Assembly (NCBI RefSeq): GCF_014649695.1
Contig: NZ_BMTN01000006.1
Coordinates: forward strand, 186,001 to 250,000
Source: Streptomyces kurssanovii
Lineage (GTDB): Bacteria > Actinomycetota > Actinomycetes > Streptomycetales > Streptomycetaceae
Direction of reading: 5' to 3'
Length of the DNA: 64,000 bases
The notes beneath the pieces were generated by a model. The model was not told where the DNA came from and searched no databases. It worked only from the letters and a program-made list of their open reading frames with translations. Position numbers and translations under genes: made by a program. Positions 10,749 to 19,313 of the stretch are shown in pieces; the first letter of the stretch is position 1, and every line of letters begins with the position of its first letter.

Positions 10749-11486
10749 TCATGCGTGCCAGTCCAGCGGGACCTCCTTGGTGCGGTCCCATGGTCGTTCC
10801 CAGCCTGCGAAGTGCAGGATCCGGTCGATGACTCCGGCCGTGAAACCCCAGACCAGAGCCCCTTCGACCGTGAACGCGGGCCCTGCGTGACCGCGCGGGT
10901 GCACAGCCGTCGCACGGTTGGCCGGGTCCGTGAGATCTGCCACGGGCACGGTGAAGACCCGCGCGGTCTCGGCGGGATCGACCGCTCCGACCGGGCTCGG
11001 GGTGCGCCACCATCCCAGTACGGGCGTGACGACGAAACTGCTCACCGGGATGTAGAGCTTCGGCAGCACGCCGAAGGTCTGCACCCCTGCGGGGTCGAGC
11101 CCGGTCTCCTCCTCGGCCTCCCGCAGCGCGGCGCGCAGTGGTCCCGTGGTCGCCGGGTCGCCGTCCTCGGGGTCGAGCGCGCCGCCAGGGAAGGAGGGCT
11201 GCCCGGCGTGCGAGCGAAGGGTTCCCGCGCGCTCCATGAGCAGCAGCTCCGGGCCTCTGTCCCCTTCGCCGAAGAGGACGAGGACGGCGGACTGGCGGCC
11301 GTGGCCGCTCTCCGGCGGGAGGAACCGGCTGAGCTGGTGCGGCTCGACGGTTTCCGCCGCCCGGACGACGGGCCCGAGCCAGTCGGGCAGCCCTTCGGTG
11401 GTGACGACCACGTCACCGTCCACGACCACCTTGCCGTCGTCATGCTGCTCGAAGCGCTGGTACGTGTCTTCTCCTGTGCGTGTCAT
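10749..11486 (-). CDS. Nudix hydrolase, CoA pyrophosphatase (NudL)-like
   Basis: This 245-residue Nudix enzyme has SFPGGALDPEDGDP followed by LREAEEETGL, the CoA-type Nudix box (REAEEETG supplies the metal-binding glutamates). Relatives cleave CoA or acyl-CoA to phosphopantetheine and 3',5'-ADP. The ATG at 11486 follows GAGGGGG; the in-frame start at 11558 would overlap the nth terminus. It lies between nth and marP on the same strand, as in mycobacteria, and probably shares their transcript. The reaction is inferred from the box and from context; other Nudix substrates are possible. Confidence 0.85.
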   Translation of the reverse strand: MTRTGEDTYQRFEQHDDGKVVVDGDVVVTTEGLPDWLGPVVRAAETVEPHQLSRFLPPESGHGRQSAVLVLFGEGDRGPELLLMERAGTLRSHAGQPSFPGGALDPEDGDPATTGPLRAALREAEEETGLDPAGVQTFGVLPKLYIPVSSFVVTPVLGWWRTPSPVGAVDPAETARVFTVPVADLTDPANRATAVHPRGHAGPAFTVEGALVWGFTAGVIDRILHFAGWERPWDRTKEVPLDWHA

Positions 11487-11544
11487 CGGCACCCCCTCAC
11501 GGGCAACGTGCCGGAGGTCCTCGATCGTTCCGTCGGCGCCGGCG

Positions 11545-12387
11545 TCACTCGATCGCACCCACGGCGGGTGCCGGGTCGCCGGGGTAGTCGGGGGGCGGCT
11601 TGAGGCGCTGGCCGGGGCGGCCGCCCATCTCGTACTTCAGGAGCTTCCTGGCCTTCTCCGGGTCGGTCTCGCCCTCCCCGTAAGCAGGGCAGAGGTGCGT
11701 GATGGGGCAGGCGCCGCAGGCGGGCCGGCGTGAATGGCAGACACGGCGGCCGTGGAAGATCACCCGGTGCGAGAGCATCGTCCACTCGCTCTTGGGGAAG
11801 ATCGTGGCGATCTCGGCCTCGATCTTCACGGGGTCGTCCTGGTCGGTCCATTTCCAGCGCCGGGCGAGGCGCATGAAGTGGGTGTCCACGGTGATCCCGG
11901 GGACGCCGAAGGCGTTGCCGAGGACGACGAAGGCCGTCTTGCGGCCCACGCCGGGCAGGGTGACGAGGTCTTCCAGCCGGCCGGGGACCTCGCCGCCGAA
12001 GGTGTCACGGATGGCGGCGGAGAGGCCCATGATCGACTTGGTCTTGGCGCGGAAGAAGCCTGTCGGACGGATGAGCTCCTCGACCTCCTCCGGCTGCGCC
12101 GCCGCCAGATCCTCCGGCGTGGGGTACTTGGCGAAGAGTGCCGGCGTGGTCTGGTTGACCCGGAGGTCGGTGGTCTGTGCGGACAGGACCGTGGCGATCA
12201 GCAGTTGGAAGGCGTTCTCGAAGTCGAGCTCCGGATGGGCGTACGGATACACCTCGGCGAGCTCGCGATTGATGCGGCGGGCACGCCGGACCATGGCCAG
12301 TCGCGTTTCCGGTTTGGGCGTTTTCTTCCTTTTGCCGGAGCTGGACGACTGCTGTTCGCCCACGGCGGAATTCTGCTTACCGGACAC
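11545..12387 (-). CDS. nth: endonuclease III (DNA glycosylase/AP lyase)
   Basis: The enzyme removes oxidised pyrimidines and nicks AP sites in base excision repair. The helix-hairpin-helix [12 protein letters not shown] carries the catalytic lysine, VDTH gives the catalytic aspartate, and [17 protein letters not shown] supplies the four cysteines of the 4Fe-4S cluster. I place the start at the GTG 12387 because GAGGGGG stands eight bases upstream; the frame stays open to a GTG at 12432, which has a weak ribosome site and would add 15 residues. It is divergent from crp. The family is certain; only the start is in doubt. Confidence 0.93.
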   Translation of the reverse strand: MSGKQNSAVGEQQSSSSGKRKKTPKPETRLAMVRRARRINRELAEVYPYAHPELDFENAFQLLIATVLSAQTTDLRVNQTTPALFAKYPTPEDLAAAQPEEVEELIRPTGFFRAKTKSIMGLSAAIRDTFGGEVPGRLEDLVTLPGVGRKTAFVVLGNAFGVPGITVDTHFMRLARRWKWTDQDDPVKIEAEIATIFPKSEWTMLSHRVIFHGRRVCHSRRPACGACPITHLCPAYGEGETDPEKARKLLKYEMGGRPGQRLKPPPDYPGDPAPAVGAIE

Positions 12388-12538
12388 GCTGCCAGCCCCC
12401 TCGGCCTGTGCTCTCACCGGCGAATTGGACACCCGGCCAGCCTAAAGGCCCCCACCGACATCCGCCCCGGTCCCCCGTAATCCGGCCCCGATCGGGCCCC
12501 TGCCGTAGGGAGAGACGCGCCGGTACGTCAAACTTGTT

Positions 12539-12552
12539 GTGATTGATCGCAC
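12539..12552. promoter_or_regulatory. possible Crp-binding site between nth and crp
   Basis: GTGATTGATCGCAC has the GTG-N8-CAC symmetry of Crp-type sites and differs at one position from the Streptomyces Crp consensus GTG-N6-GNCAC that I recall. It lies about 130 bases upstream of the crp start in the divergent region, so autoregulation is possible. This is a single weak match. Confidence 0.35.
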
Positions 12553-12679
12553 GATTGTTTACTACCGGGGTCCGTTCCCCGGTGGTGCCCCACGGGGGCA
12601 CAGTGTCCCCGAGCCGGCACAGCACAGTCCGGCATCATGGGACCAACGTCCCCTGAGCAGGTCGACAAGGAGAGAACTC

Positions 12680-13354
12680 GTGGACGACGTTCTGCGGCGC
12701 GCCCCGCTCTTCGCGGCGCTCGATGACGAGCAGGCCGCGGAGCTCCGCGCCTCGATGAGTGAAGCGACGCTCGCCCGCGGCGACGCGCTCTTCCACGAGG
12801 GCGAACCGGGCGACCGCCTCTACGTGGTCACCGAAGGCAAGGTCAAGCTGCACCGCACTTCCCCCGACGGCCGCGAGAACATGCTGGCGGTCCTCGGCCC
12901 CGGCGAGCTGATCGGCGAGCTGTCCCTCTTCGACCCCGGGCCGCGCACCGCGACCGCCACCGCGCTGACCGAGGTCAAGCTCCTCGGCCTCGGCCACGGC
13001 GACCTCCAGCCCTGGCTGAACGTCCGGCCCGAGGTGGCGACGGCACTGCTGCGCGCGGTCGCCCGCCGGCTCCGCAAGACCAACGACCAGATGTCCGACC
13101 TGGTCTTCTCGGACGTGCCGGGCCGTGTCGCCCGTGCGCTCCTCGACCTGTCGCGCCGCTTCGGCGTGCAGTCGGAGGAAGGCATCCACGTCGTCCACGA
13201 CCTCACCCAGGAGGAGCTGGCCCAGCTGGTCGGCGCCTCCCGCGAGACCGTGAACAAGGCGCTGGCCGACTTCGCGCAGCGCGGCTGGCTGCGGCTGGAG
13301 GCCCGTGCGGTGATCCTGCTGGACGTCGAGCGGCTGGCCAAGCGCTCCCGCTGA
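12680..13354 (+). CDS. crp: cAMP receptor protein, Crp/Fnr family regulator
   Basis: This 224-residue regulator has a cyclic-nucleotide-binding beta roll (about 8-120, with GELIGELSLFDPGPRTATA as the phosphate-binding cassette) and a winged HTH whose recognition helix is in QEELAQLVGASRETVNKAL. It closely resembles Streptomyces Crp, a global regulator of germination and antibiotic synthesis, and its position next to nth matches Mycobacterium Rv3676. The GTG at 12680 follows AAGGAGAG. The in-frame ATG at 12539 is rejected because it adds 47 residues of intergenic character. A strong terminator follows. Confidence 0.95.
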   Translation: MDDVLRRAPLFAALDDEQAAELRASMSEATLARGDALFHEGEPGDRLYVVTEGKVKLHRTSPDGRENMLAVLGPGELIGELSLFDPGPRTATATALTEVKLLGLGHGDLQPWLNVRPEVATALLRAVARRLRKTNDQMSDLVFSDVPGRVARALLDLSRRFGVQSEEGIHVVHDLTQEELAQLVGASRETVNKALADFAQRGWLRLEARAVILLDVERLAKRSR

Positions 13355-13401
13355 GCCACGGACCGCCGGACGCGCCCGGCCGATCCGCGCACCGAGCACA
13401 T

Positions 13402-13442
13402 GCACGAGGGGCCGCCCGCATCACGCGGGCGGCCCCTCGTGC
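13402..13442. terminator. bidirectional terminator between crp and the SPFH gene
   Basis: An 18-base perfect inverted repeat (13402-13419 with 13425-13442) with a 5-base loop sits between two convergent stop codons and can serve both genes. Confidence 0.85.
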
Positions 13443-13447
13443 GCTGT

Positions 13448-14332
13448 TCACCTCTTGCTGCCGTCCACGATCAGCGGGTTTCCGGTGCCGGTGCCGCACG
13501 GCACGGCGTACACGGGGTTCTTCGCCGCCGCCTCCTTGAAGGCCTCGATGCACTGGTTGGCGAGCACCCTGTCGCTGAGCGAGTCGTTGAGGATCTTGTT
13601 GGCCTTGGCGATGCCCTCGGCCTCGATCCGACGGCGCTCGGCCTCTGCCGTGGCGGTCCGCGCCGCCTCCGTCGCCCGCTCGGTGGCCTGCTGCTGCTGG
13701 ATCTTGCGGTCGATCTGCTCCTGCAGCTGCTCGGACGGCCGCACATTGCGCAGGTTGACGGTGGTGACCGCGATCCCGCGGGGCGCCAGGCGCTCCTTGA
13801 TCAGGTCGCCGATCTCCCCGTTGATCTTCTCGCGGGCGGAGGTGTAGCCCTCTTCGCTCGTGTGGCGGGCGAAGACGTTACGGATGATCTCGCGGCTGTC
13901 GGGGAAGACCAGGCGCTGCTGGATGGCGTCCTCGCTGCCCGCGAGCCGGTACAGCTCGACCGCCTGGGCAGGGGTGACCGCCCACTTCACGGTGACCTCC
14001 ACGTACATCACGCCGCCCTGCGAGGAGCGCACCTCGACCACGTCCTTGTCGGAGAGGTTGAGGTCCACGGGGCGGGTCGAGAAGGTGGTGACGTTGGTGA
14101 ACGGCGACGTGATGTTCATGCCCGAGTTCATCGGCGAGCCGACCTTGCCGAAGGTGACGGGCACGCCGACCTCGTAGGCGCTGATGACGTGGACACAGCT
14201 GGCTATGCCCGAGAAGAGGCCGGCGATGAGCGCCCCCGCCGCGCCGAGCTTGAGCCCCCTGTTGTCGCCGCCTCTGGCGACGAGGTACATCACCGCCGCG
14301 GCGATGACGAGGATGACGAAGAGTACGAACAC
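13448..14332 (-). CDS. SPFH/Band 7 (prohibitin/stomatin-like) membrane protein
   Basis: This 294-residue protein starts with two hydrophobic segments (FVLFVILVIAAAVMYLV and an Ala/Gly-rich second helix), followed by a Band 7 domain (about 55-210) and a long Gln/Glu/Arg-rich coiled coil around residues 205-255. SPFH proteins form large ring assemblies on the membrane and often control proteases or membrane microdomains. Its exact partner is unknown. I choose the GTG at 14332 after GGGGGAAACC; an ATG nine codons upstream is also possible. It is convergent with crp across a strong terminator. Confidence 0.85.
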   Translation of the reverse strand: MFVLFVILVIAAAVMYLVARGGDNRGLKLGAAGALIAGLFSGIASCVHVISAYEVGVPVTFGKVGSPMNSGMNITSPFTNVTTFSTRPVDLNLSDKDVVEVRSSQGGVMYVEVTVKWAVTPAQAVELYRLAGSEDAIQQRLVFPDSREIIRNVFARHTSEEGYTSAREKINGEIGDLIKERLAPRGIAVTTVNLRNVRPSEQLQEQIDRKIQQQQATERATEAARTATAEAERRRIEAEGIAKANKILNDSLSDRVLANQCIEAFKEAAAKNPVYAVPCGTGTGNPLIVDGSKR

Positions 14333-14482
14333 GGTTTCCCCCGGGAACGGATGCCGCAAGTAAGCGGAGCGTAAAGCATCGCTCGCACCACGACGCCGTG
14401 GGGTGGCCGGCCGGTTCCGTCCGCGCCGGGGACCGGTCCAAGGGGCCGGTACGGCCCCTTCGCCGGGCTGCCCGTCCGGCTG

Positions 14483-15319
14483 TCAGGGGCCGATCAGCCC
14501 GTGCTCCCGCAGGTACTCCAGCTGTGCCCGCACGGAGAGCTCCGCGGCGGGCCACAGCGACCTGTCCACGTCCGCGTACACCTGGGCGACCACCTCGGAG
14601 GCGGTGGTCCAGCCGTCCTCGACCGCCGTCTCCACCTGGGCGAGCCTGGTCGCGCGATGCGCGAGGTAGTACTCGACGGCGCCCTGGGCGTCGTCGAGAA
14701 CCGGGCCGTGGCCCGGCAGCACGGTGTGGATGCCGTCGTCGACGGTGAGCGAGCGCAGCCGCCGCAGGGAGTCGAGGTAGTCGCCGAGCCGTCCCTCCGG
14801 GTGCGCGACGACCGTCGTACCGCGGCCGAGGATCGTGTCGCCGGTCAGTACGGCCCGGTCGGCGGGCAGGTGGAAGCTGAGGGAGTCCGCGGTGTGCCCG
14901 GGGGTGGGGACGACCCTCATCTCCAGGCCGCCCGTGGTGATCACGTCACCGGGGGCGAGCCCTTCGTCACCGAGCCGCAGCGCCGGGTCGAGGGCCCGGA
15001 CGTTCGTACCGGTGAGCTCCGCGAAGCGGGAGGCGCCCTCTGCGTGGTCGGGATGGCCGTGGGTGAGCAGGGTGAGGGCGATCCGCTTGCCGGCGCGTTC
15101 CGCCGTGGCGATGACGGCCCGCAGGTGGGTGTCGTCGAGCGGTCCGGGATCGACGACGACCGCGAGCTCGGAGTCCGGCTCCGAGACGATCCAGGTGTTG
15201 GTCCCATCGAGGGTCATGGCGGACGCGTTCGGCGCGAGGACGTTGACGGCACGGGCGGTGGCGGGACCCGACAGCACACCGCCGCGAGGCTGTCCCGGCA
15301 GAGTGGCCGCGTCGGTCAT
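14483..15319 (-). CDS. metallo-beta-lactamase-fold hydrolase
   Basis: This 278-residue MBL-fold protein has the zinc motif THGHPDHAEG, a second metal His in PTPGHTADS, the bridging Asp in LTGDTILG and LPGHGP near the end of the fold, with a C-terminal winged-helix-like extension. Family relatives include LACTB2-type nucleases and glyoxalase II-like enzymes; substrate cannot be assigned. Its ATG overlaps the TGA of the upstream Nudix gene in ATGA, so the two are translationally coupled. The mycobacterial counterpart in this block is Rv3677c. Confidence 0.87.
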   Translation of the reverse strand: MTDAATLPGQPRGGVLSGPATARAVNVLAPNASAMTLDGTNTWIVSEPDSELAVVVDPGPLDDTHLRAVIATAERAGKRIALTLLTHGHPDHAEGASRFAELTGTNVRALDPALRLGDEGLAPGDVITTGGLEMRVVPTPGHTADSLSFHLPADRAVLTGDTILGRGTTVVAHPEGRLGDYLDSLRRLRSLTVDDGIHTVLPGHGPVLDDAQGAVEYYLAHRATRLAQVETAVEDGWTTASEVVAQVYADVDRSLWPAAELSVRAQLEYLREHGLIGP

Positions 15320-16182
15320 CGCGGGCCTCCCGTGGAGACGTGCTTGGTGAACTCCTCGTGGCCCGGCCAGCTGAGGACCACTTCGCCGTTGTCGAGCCGG
15401 GCCTTGGCCAGGACCGGGGTCATGTCCTGGCTCGCCGCCGCTGCCAGCGCCTCGGCGGACGTACGGAACGCCTGGAGCGTCCGCAGCGTCGCGACGGTCG
15501 GCGGCATCATCAGCAGTTCGCCCTTGCCGTAGCCGTCCGTGGCGTCGGCGGGGCTGATCCAGACCGTGGACTCCGCCTCGGTCGACACATTGCGGGCGCG
15601 CTGGCCCTCGGGCAGGGCGGCCACGAAGAACCAGGTGTCGTAGCGGCGCGGCTCGAACTCCGGCGTGATCCAGCGTGCCCACGCGCCCAGCAGGTCGGAT
15701 CGCAGCACGAGGCCCCGGCGGTCGATGAAGTCCGCGAAGGACAGGCCGCGGTCGACCAGGGCCTGGCGGTCCGCCTCCCAGTCGTCGCCCGTCGTGTCCC
15801 CGACGACGGTGTCGGGGGTGGGGCCGGCCAGCAGGATGCCAGCCTCCTCGAACGTCTCCCGCACCGCAGCGCACACGATCGCCTGCGCGGACGCCGTGTC
15901 GTCGACGCCGAGGCGCTCCGCCCAGACGTCCAGGGAGGGGCCGGCCCAGCGCACGGGCCGGTCGTCCCGCGGGTCCACACCGCCGCCCGGGTACGCGTAC
16001 GCGCCTCCGGCGAAGGCCATGGAGGCGCGTCGGCGCAGCATGTGGACAGCGGTACCGTCCGCGGTGTCACGCAGCAGCATCACCGTGGCGGCCCGCTTGG
16101 GGACCACGGCGGTGAGCTCACCGGCGGCGAGTGCGCGGATGCGGTCGGGCCATTCCGGCGGGTACCACTGACCATTGGACAT
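15316..16182 (-). CDS. Nudix hydrolase
   Basis: This 288-residue Nudix protein has GGGVDPRD near 64-71 and a displaced RETFEEAGI near 105-115; the long insertion between the Gly and Glu portions of the Nudix box is typical of NUDT19-like CoA diphosphatase relatives. It is the first gene of a two-gene unit with the MBL-fold hydrolase. The ATG at 16182 lies 10 bases from the end of the sugar dehydrogenase gene, so read-through from that gene is possible. Substrate is inferred only from family similarity. Confidence 0.82.
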   Translation of the reverse strand: MSNGQWYPPEWPDRIRALAAGELTAVVPKRAATVMLLRDTADGTAVHMLRRRASMAFAGGAYAYPGGGVDPRDDRPVRWAGPSLDVWAERLGVDDTASAQAIVCAAVRETFEEAGILLAGPTPDTVVGDTTGDDWEADRQALVDRGLSFADFIDRRGLVLRSDLLGAWARWITPEFEPRRYDTWFFVAALPEGQRARNVSTEAESTVWISPADATDGYGKGELLMMPPTVATLRTLQAFRTSAEALAAAASQDMTPVLAKARLDNGEVVLSWPGHEEFTKHVSTGGPR

Positions 16183-16191
16183 GGGCGGATG

Positions 16192-18321
16192 CTATGCGCT
16201 TCCGCGCCGATGTTCGAGAGCCTCCTTCCCGCTGCCGGTTCCGCGGGCCGCTCCCGCGCCGGCCGCTCCGCCCGAGTACACGATGTCGATCCGCAGGATC
16301 CTGTCGTTGCCGTTCACACCGTCCTTGTCGGTCGATGTGGTGAGCCAGATGTCGCCCTGGTGGTCGACCTCGACGGTGCGCAGCCGGTCGTACGTGCCCT
16401 GGAAGTAGATCTTCTGCTCCACCAGGTCGCTGCTCGTGTCGATGCGCATCCGGTAGACGCGTTCGCCCCTGGTCGTGGCGACGAAGACGTGGTCGTTGGT
16501 GATCGTCAGGCCGCTGGGCGAGGCCTGAGCCGTCGGCCAGGTCTTCTTCGGCGCGATGTAGCCCGAGCAGCTGCCGCTGGTGCCCTCGCAGGCCGGCCAG
16601 CCGTAGTTGCCGCCCTTACGGATCAGGTTGACCTCGTCCATGACACTGTTGCCGAACTCCGCCTGCCAGAGCCGGCCCTGCGAGTCGAAGTCGAGGCCCT
16701 GGGGGTTGCGGTGTCCCAGGGACCAGACGGCGTTGCCGTAGGGGTTGTCCGCCGGGATCGAACCGTCGCGATCGATCCGCAGGATCTTGCCGTTGAGGGA
16801 GTTCTTGTCCTGGGCCTTGCTGGAGCTCTGCGCGTCGCCCATGGCGGCGTACAGCTTCCCGTCGGGGCCGAAGCGCAGCCTGCCGCCGTTGTGGAAGCGG
16901 CTCTTCTCCATGCCGTCGAGCAGCACGGTGTAGCCGCTGAGGCTGTTGTTCTCCAGCTTCATGCGGGCGATGCGGTTGCCGTCGCTCGAGGTGTGCAGGA
17001 AGTACAGCAGGTGGTCGGTGGAGAAGTCCGGGCTGACCTCGAGGCCCATCAGGCCTCCCTCGCCGCCGGTGGTCTGCGACTCGGGGACCTTGCCGACGAG
17101 CGTCTTGCGGCCGGCTGGGGAGAGCGTGTAGACGTCGAAGGTGTTCCGCTCGGTGAAGACGCCGGTGCCGTCCGGCAGGAAGCCGAGCCCCCAGGCGACG
17201 TCCACGCCGCTCGTCAGGGTGGACACCGTGCCGGGGTCGGGAGTGCCGCCGGGGATCGCTCCGCGGGTCCTGACGGTGATCTCGGGGCTGAAGGCGGACC
17301 TGTTGCCCTTGAGGTCGTAGGCCCTGACCTTGAAGCGGTAGGGGGTGTCGGCGGTCAGGCCGCCGACGGTGACGGAGGTGGCGTCGGCGTCGGCGGTGGC
17401 GGCCCCGTCGCGGTGGATCTCGTAGCCGGCGACCGCCGTGTCGTCCGCGGACGCCGTCCACGCGAGGTCGACGCTGGTCGCCCCCGTGCCGGTGGACCGC
17501 AGGCCGCCGGGGACGCTGGGCGCCTGCGTGTCGGGCGGGGCGGGCAGGGTGGAGACGGTGACGGCGTTGCTGGCGGCGGAGACGTTGCCGGCGTCGTCAC
17601 GGGCGAAGACCGTCCAGTCGTAGGCCGCTTCCGGGTCGAGCCCCTCGACGGTGGCCGCGAGGGTGGTGCCGCCGACCTGTTTCATCAACTGGCCGTGCTG
17701 GTAGATGTCGTAGCCGGTGACGGCCGTGTCGTCGGAGGCGGCGTCCCAGGCGAGCGAGACGCTCGTCGCGGTGGGCTCCTTGTCCTTGCGCAGGTTCGCC
17801 GGGGCCGTCGGTCTCTGCGTGTCGGCGGGGCCGCTCGGGGTGACGGTGAGCTTGTCCAGGTTGGGGCCGTCGGACGCCGCGGTGGTGACCCGGACCGTGT
17901 TGTCGCCTGGCTTGAGGGCGGCCTGCGCGGTGACGGTCCGCCAGGTGGTCCAGGCGCCGGTGGCGGGGAAGGCGCGGTTGTCGGCGACGAGCGCGCCGTT
18001 GACCCGGATGTCGAGAGGACGGTTCGCGGACGTGCCGTTGGCGTACCGGAAGTCGAGGGTGGCGTCGGTGGCCCGGTCGGAGGCGACGGTGAACTCGACG
18101 TAGGCGCCCGTCACGGGCTGGAAATTCACGAAGCCGGTGCCGGAGTGACCTGCGTGATCGGAGTCGACGGCGCCTTGGAAGACCGTGGCCGCCTCGGCCT
18201 CGTACGCGACGGGAGCGGCTGCTGCCGTGCCGGCGAGGGGTGGTGCGGCGACGGATAACGCCGCGGTCGCGGCGGCCACGAGGACGCCGAGGGCGGCCCG
18301 CGGGCGGGGGGTGGGTGCCAC
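16192..18321 (-). CDS. secreted PQQ-dependent sugar dehydrogenase-like protein with CBM and two fibronectin III domains
   Basis: This 709-residue exported protein has a signal peptide (1-36, cleavage after AAAA), a beta-sandwich carbohydrate-binding module of the CBM6/35 type (about 37-160), two fibronectin III domains (about 168-260 and 265-350) and a six-bladed glucose/sorbosone dehydrogenase propeller (about 365-680). The propeller has GGLMGLEVSPDF and SLGHRNPQGLDF, typical of PQQ-dependent soluble glucose dehydrogenases. Oxidation of extracellular polysaccharide or sugar is the likely role. GTG at 18321 follows GGGAGGAACCT. The last 20 residues are low-complexity Gly/Ala. Confidence 0.9.
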   Translation of the reverse strand: MAPTPRPRAALGVLVAAATAALSVAAPPLAGTAAAAPVAYEAEAATVFQGAVDSDHAGHSGTGFVNFQPVTGAYVEFTVASDRATDATLDFRYANGTSANRPLDIRVNGALVADNRAFPATGAWTTWRTVTAQAALKPGDNTVRVTTAASDGPNLDKLTVTPSGPADTQRPTAPANLRKDKEPTATSVSLAWDAASDDTAVTGYDIYQHGQLMKQVGGTTLAATVEGLDPEAAYDWTVFARDDAGNVSAASNAVTVSTLPAPPDTQAPSVPGGLRSTGTGATSVDLAWTASADDTAVAGYEIHRDGAATADADATSVTVGGLTADTPYRFKVRAYDLKGNRSAFSPEITVRTRGAIPGGTPDPGTVSTLTSGVDVAWGLGFLPDGTGVFTERNTFDVYTLSPAGRKTLVGKVPESQTTGGEGGLMGLEVSPDFSTDHLLYFLHTSSDGNRIARMKLENNSLSGYTVLLDGMEKSRFHNGGRLRFGPDGKLYAAMGDAQSSSKAQDKNSLNGKILRIDRDGSIPADNPYGNAVWSLGHRNPQGLDFDSQGRLWQAEFGNSVMDEVNLIRKGGNYGWPACEGTSGSCSGYIAPKKTWPTAQASPSGLTITNDHVFVATTRGERVYRMRIDTSSDLVEQKIYFQGTYDRLRTVEVDHQGDIWLTTSTDKDGVNGNDRILRIDIVYSGGAAGAGAARGTGSGKEALEHRRGSA

Positions 18322-18512
18322 AGGTTCCTCCCACTTTCGTTCGGGGGACGAGGGGATGGAGGAGGTGCGTGCGGGTGCTCGCCGGTCTCACGAGCGCGTT
18401 CACATCGACAGGAAGGGTTCCTAACCATGGACGCCAAGGGACAGGGCACACCCGCCGACGCGTCCACGTCAAGACCGGCGCGCGAGGATTCGCGCGCCCG
18501 GCCGGAACGGCA

Positions 18513-18552
18513 ACGGCCCCGCGCCCGCCGGGAATCCGGGGCACGGGGCCGT
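18513..18552 (-). terminator. terminator downstream of the RidA-family gene
   Basis: ACGGCCCCGCGC at 18513-18524 pairs with GCACGGGGCCGT at 18541-18552 with one mismatch, and shorter pairs extend the stem inward. It lies 31 bases after the RidA stop codon. The remaining DNA between 18322 and 18582 holds the promoter side of the sugar dehydrogenase gene and no other gene that I can support. Confidence 0.6.
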
Positions 18553-18582
18553 ACGTGTAGGGGACCGGGGGTTCGGCGGGGC

Positions 18583-19053
18583 TCAGCCCTGGACGAGCTC
18601 CACCTGGATCTCGACCTCGACGGGGGCGTCCAGCGGCAGTACCGCTACACCCACCGCGCTGCGGGCGTGCACGCCCTTGTCGCCGAGCACCTCGCCCAGC
18701 AGTTCGCTGGCTCCGTTGAGGACGGCCGGCTGCCCGGTGAAGTCCGAGGCCGAGGCGACGAAGCCGACGACCTTCACGACCCGCGCGATCCGGTCCAGGT
18801 CACCGATGACCGACTTCACAGCGGCCAGAGCGTTCAGCGCACAGGTGCGCGCCAGTTCCTTGGCCTCCTCCGCGGTCACCTCCGCACCCACCTTGCCGGT
18901 GACCGGAAGCTTGCCCTCCACCATCGGGAGCTGGCCCGCGGTGTAGACGTACACGCCGGAGACGACGGCAGGCTGGTAGGCCGCGAGCGGCGGCACGACC
19001 TCGGGCAGCGTCAGCCCCAGTTCGGCGAGCCTGGCGTCGACCACGCCGCTCAC
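18583..19053 (-). CDS. RidA/YjgF-family protein
   Basis: This 156-residue protein belongs to the RidA superfamily, whose archetype deaminates reactive enamine/imine intermediates. The central GQLPMVEGKLPVTGKVGAEV region, then ALNALAAVKSVIGDLDRI, follow the family pattern, but the conserved Arg of true RidA near the C-terminus is not evident (VHARSAVGVAVLPLDAPVE is the equivalent stretch), so it may belong to a non-deaminase subgroup. The GTG at 19053 overlaps the upstream TGA in GTGA and follows GGGAGA. The equivalent gene in Mycobacterium tuberculosis is Rv3678c. Confidence 0.85.
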   Translation of the reverse strand: MSGVVDARLAELGLTLPEVVPPLAAYQPAVVSGVYVYTAGQLPMVEGKLPVTGKVGAEVTAEEAKELARTCALNALAAVKSVIGDLDRIARVVKVVGFVASASDFTGQPAVLNGASELLGEVLGDKGVHARSAVGVAVLPLDAPVEVEIQVELVQG

Positions 19054-19217
19054 GAGGACGTCTCCCGCTTCCGCTTCAGATAGGCCACGAGCTGCTCGGG
19101 GTTGTTCGGCCCGGGCACGACCTGGACCAGCTCCCAGCCGTCCTCGCCCCAGGTGTCCAGAATCTGCTTCGTCGCGTGCACGAGAAGCGGCACGGTCGCG
19201 TATTCCCACTTGGTCAT
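19050..19217 (-). CDS. small DUF4177-type protein
   Basis: This 55-residue protein begins MTKWEYATVPLL and has DTWGEDGWELVQVVP, the signature of the short DUF4177 family (N-terminal strand EY..V, C-terminal GWELV). Function is unknown. Its TGA overlaps the GTG of the RidA-family gene by four bases, so the two are co-translated; the same pair (Rv3678A/Rv3678c) exists in mycobacteria. It is divergent from the first ArsA-like gene with about 96 bases between the two start codons. Confidence 0.85.
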   Translation of the reverse strand: MTKWEYATVPLLVHATKQILDTWGEDGWELVQVVPGPNNPEQLVAYLKRKRETSS

Positions 19218-19313
19218 GGAGCCGACTGTAGCCGCACCCTCCACCCGGTCCGTGACGCAGCCCGCAGGCAGCCTCGTGCGTAGGCCGGGGTCCGACTGGT
19301 TAGGCTCGAATAC

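Noticed and set aside
15340-18258. A plus-strand open frame of 972 codons
   Set aside because: It is antisense to the Nudix and sugar dehydrogenase genes, whose motifs and ribosome sites are clear; long open antisense frames are expected at this base composition.
18427-19083. Plus-strand frame across the RidA gene
   Set aside because: Antisense shadow; the minus-strand RidA and DUF4177 genes have motifs, coupled starts and a terminator.
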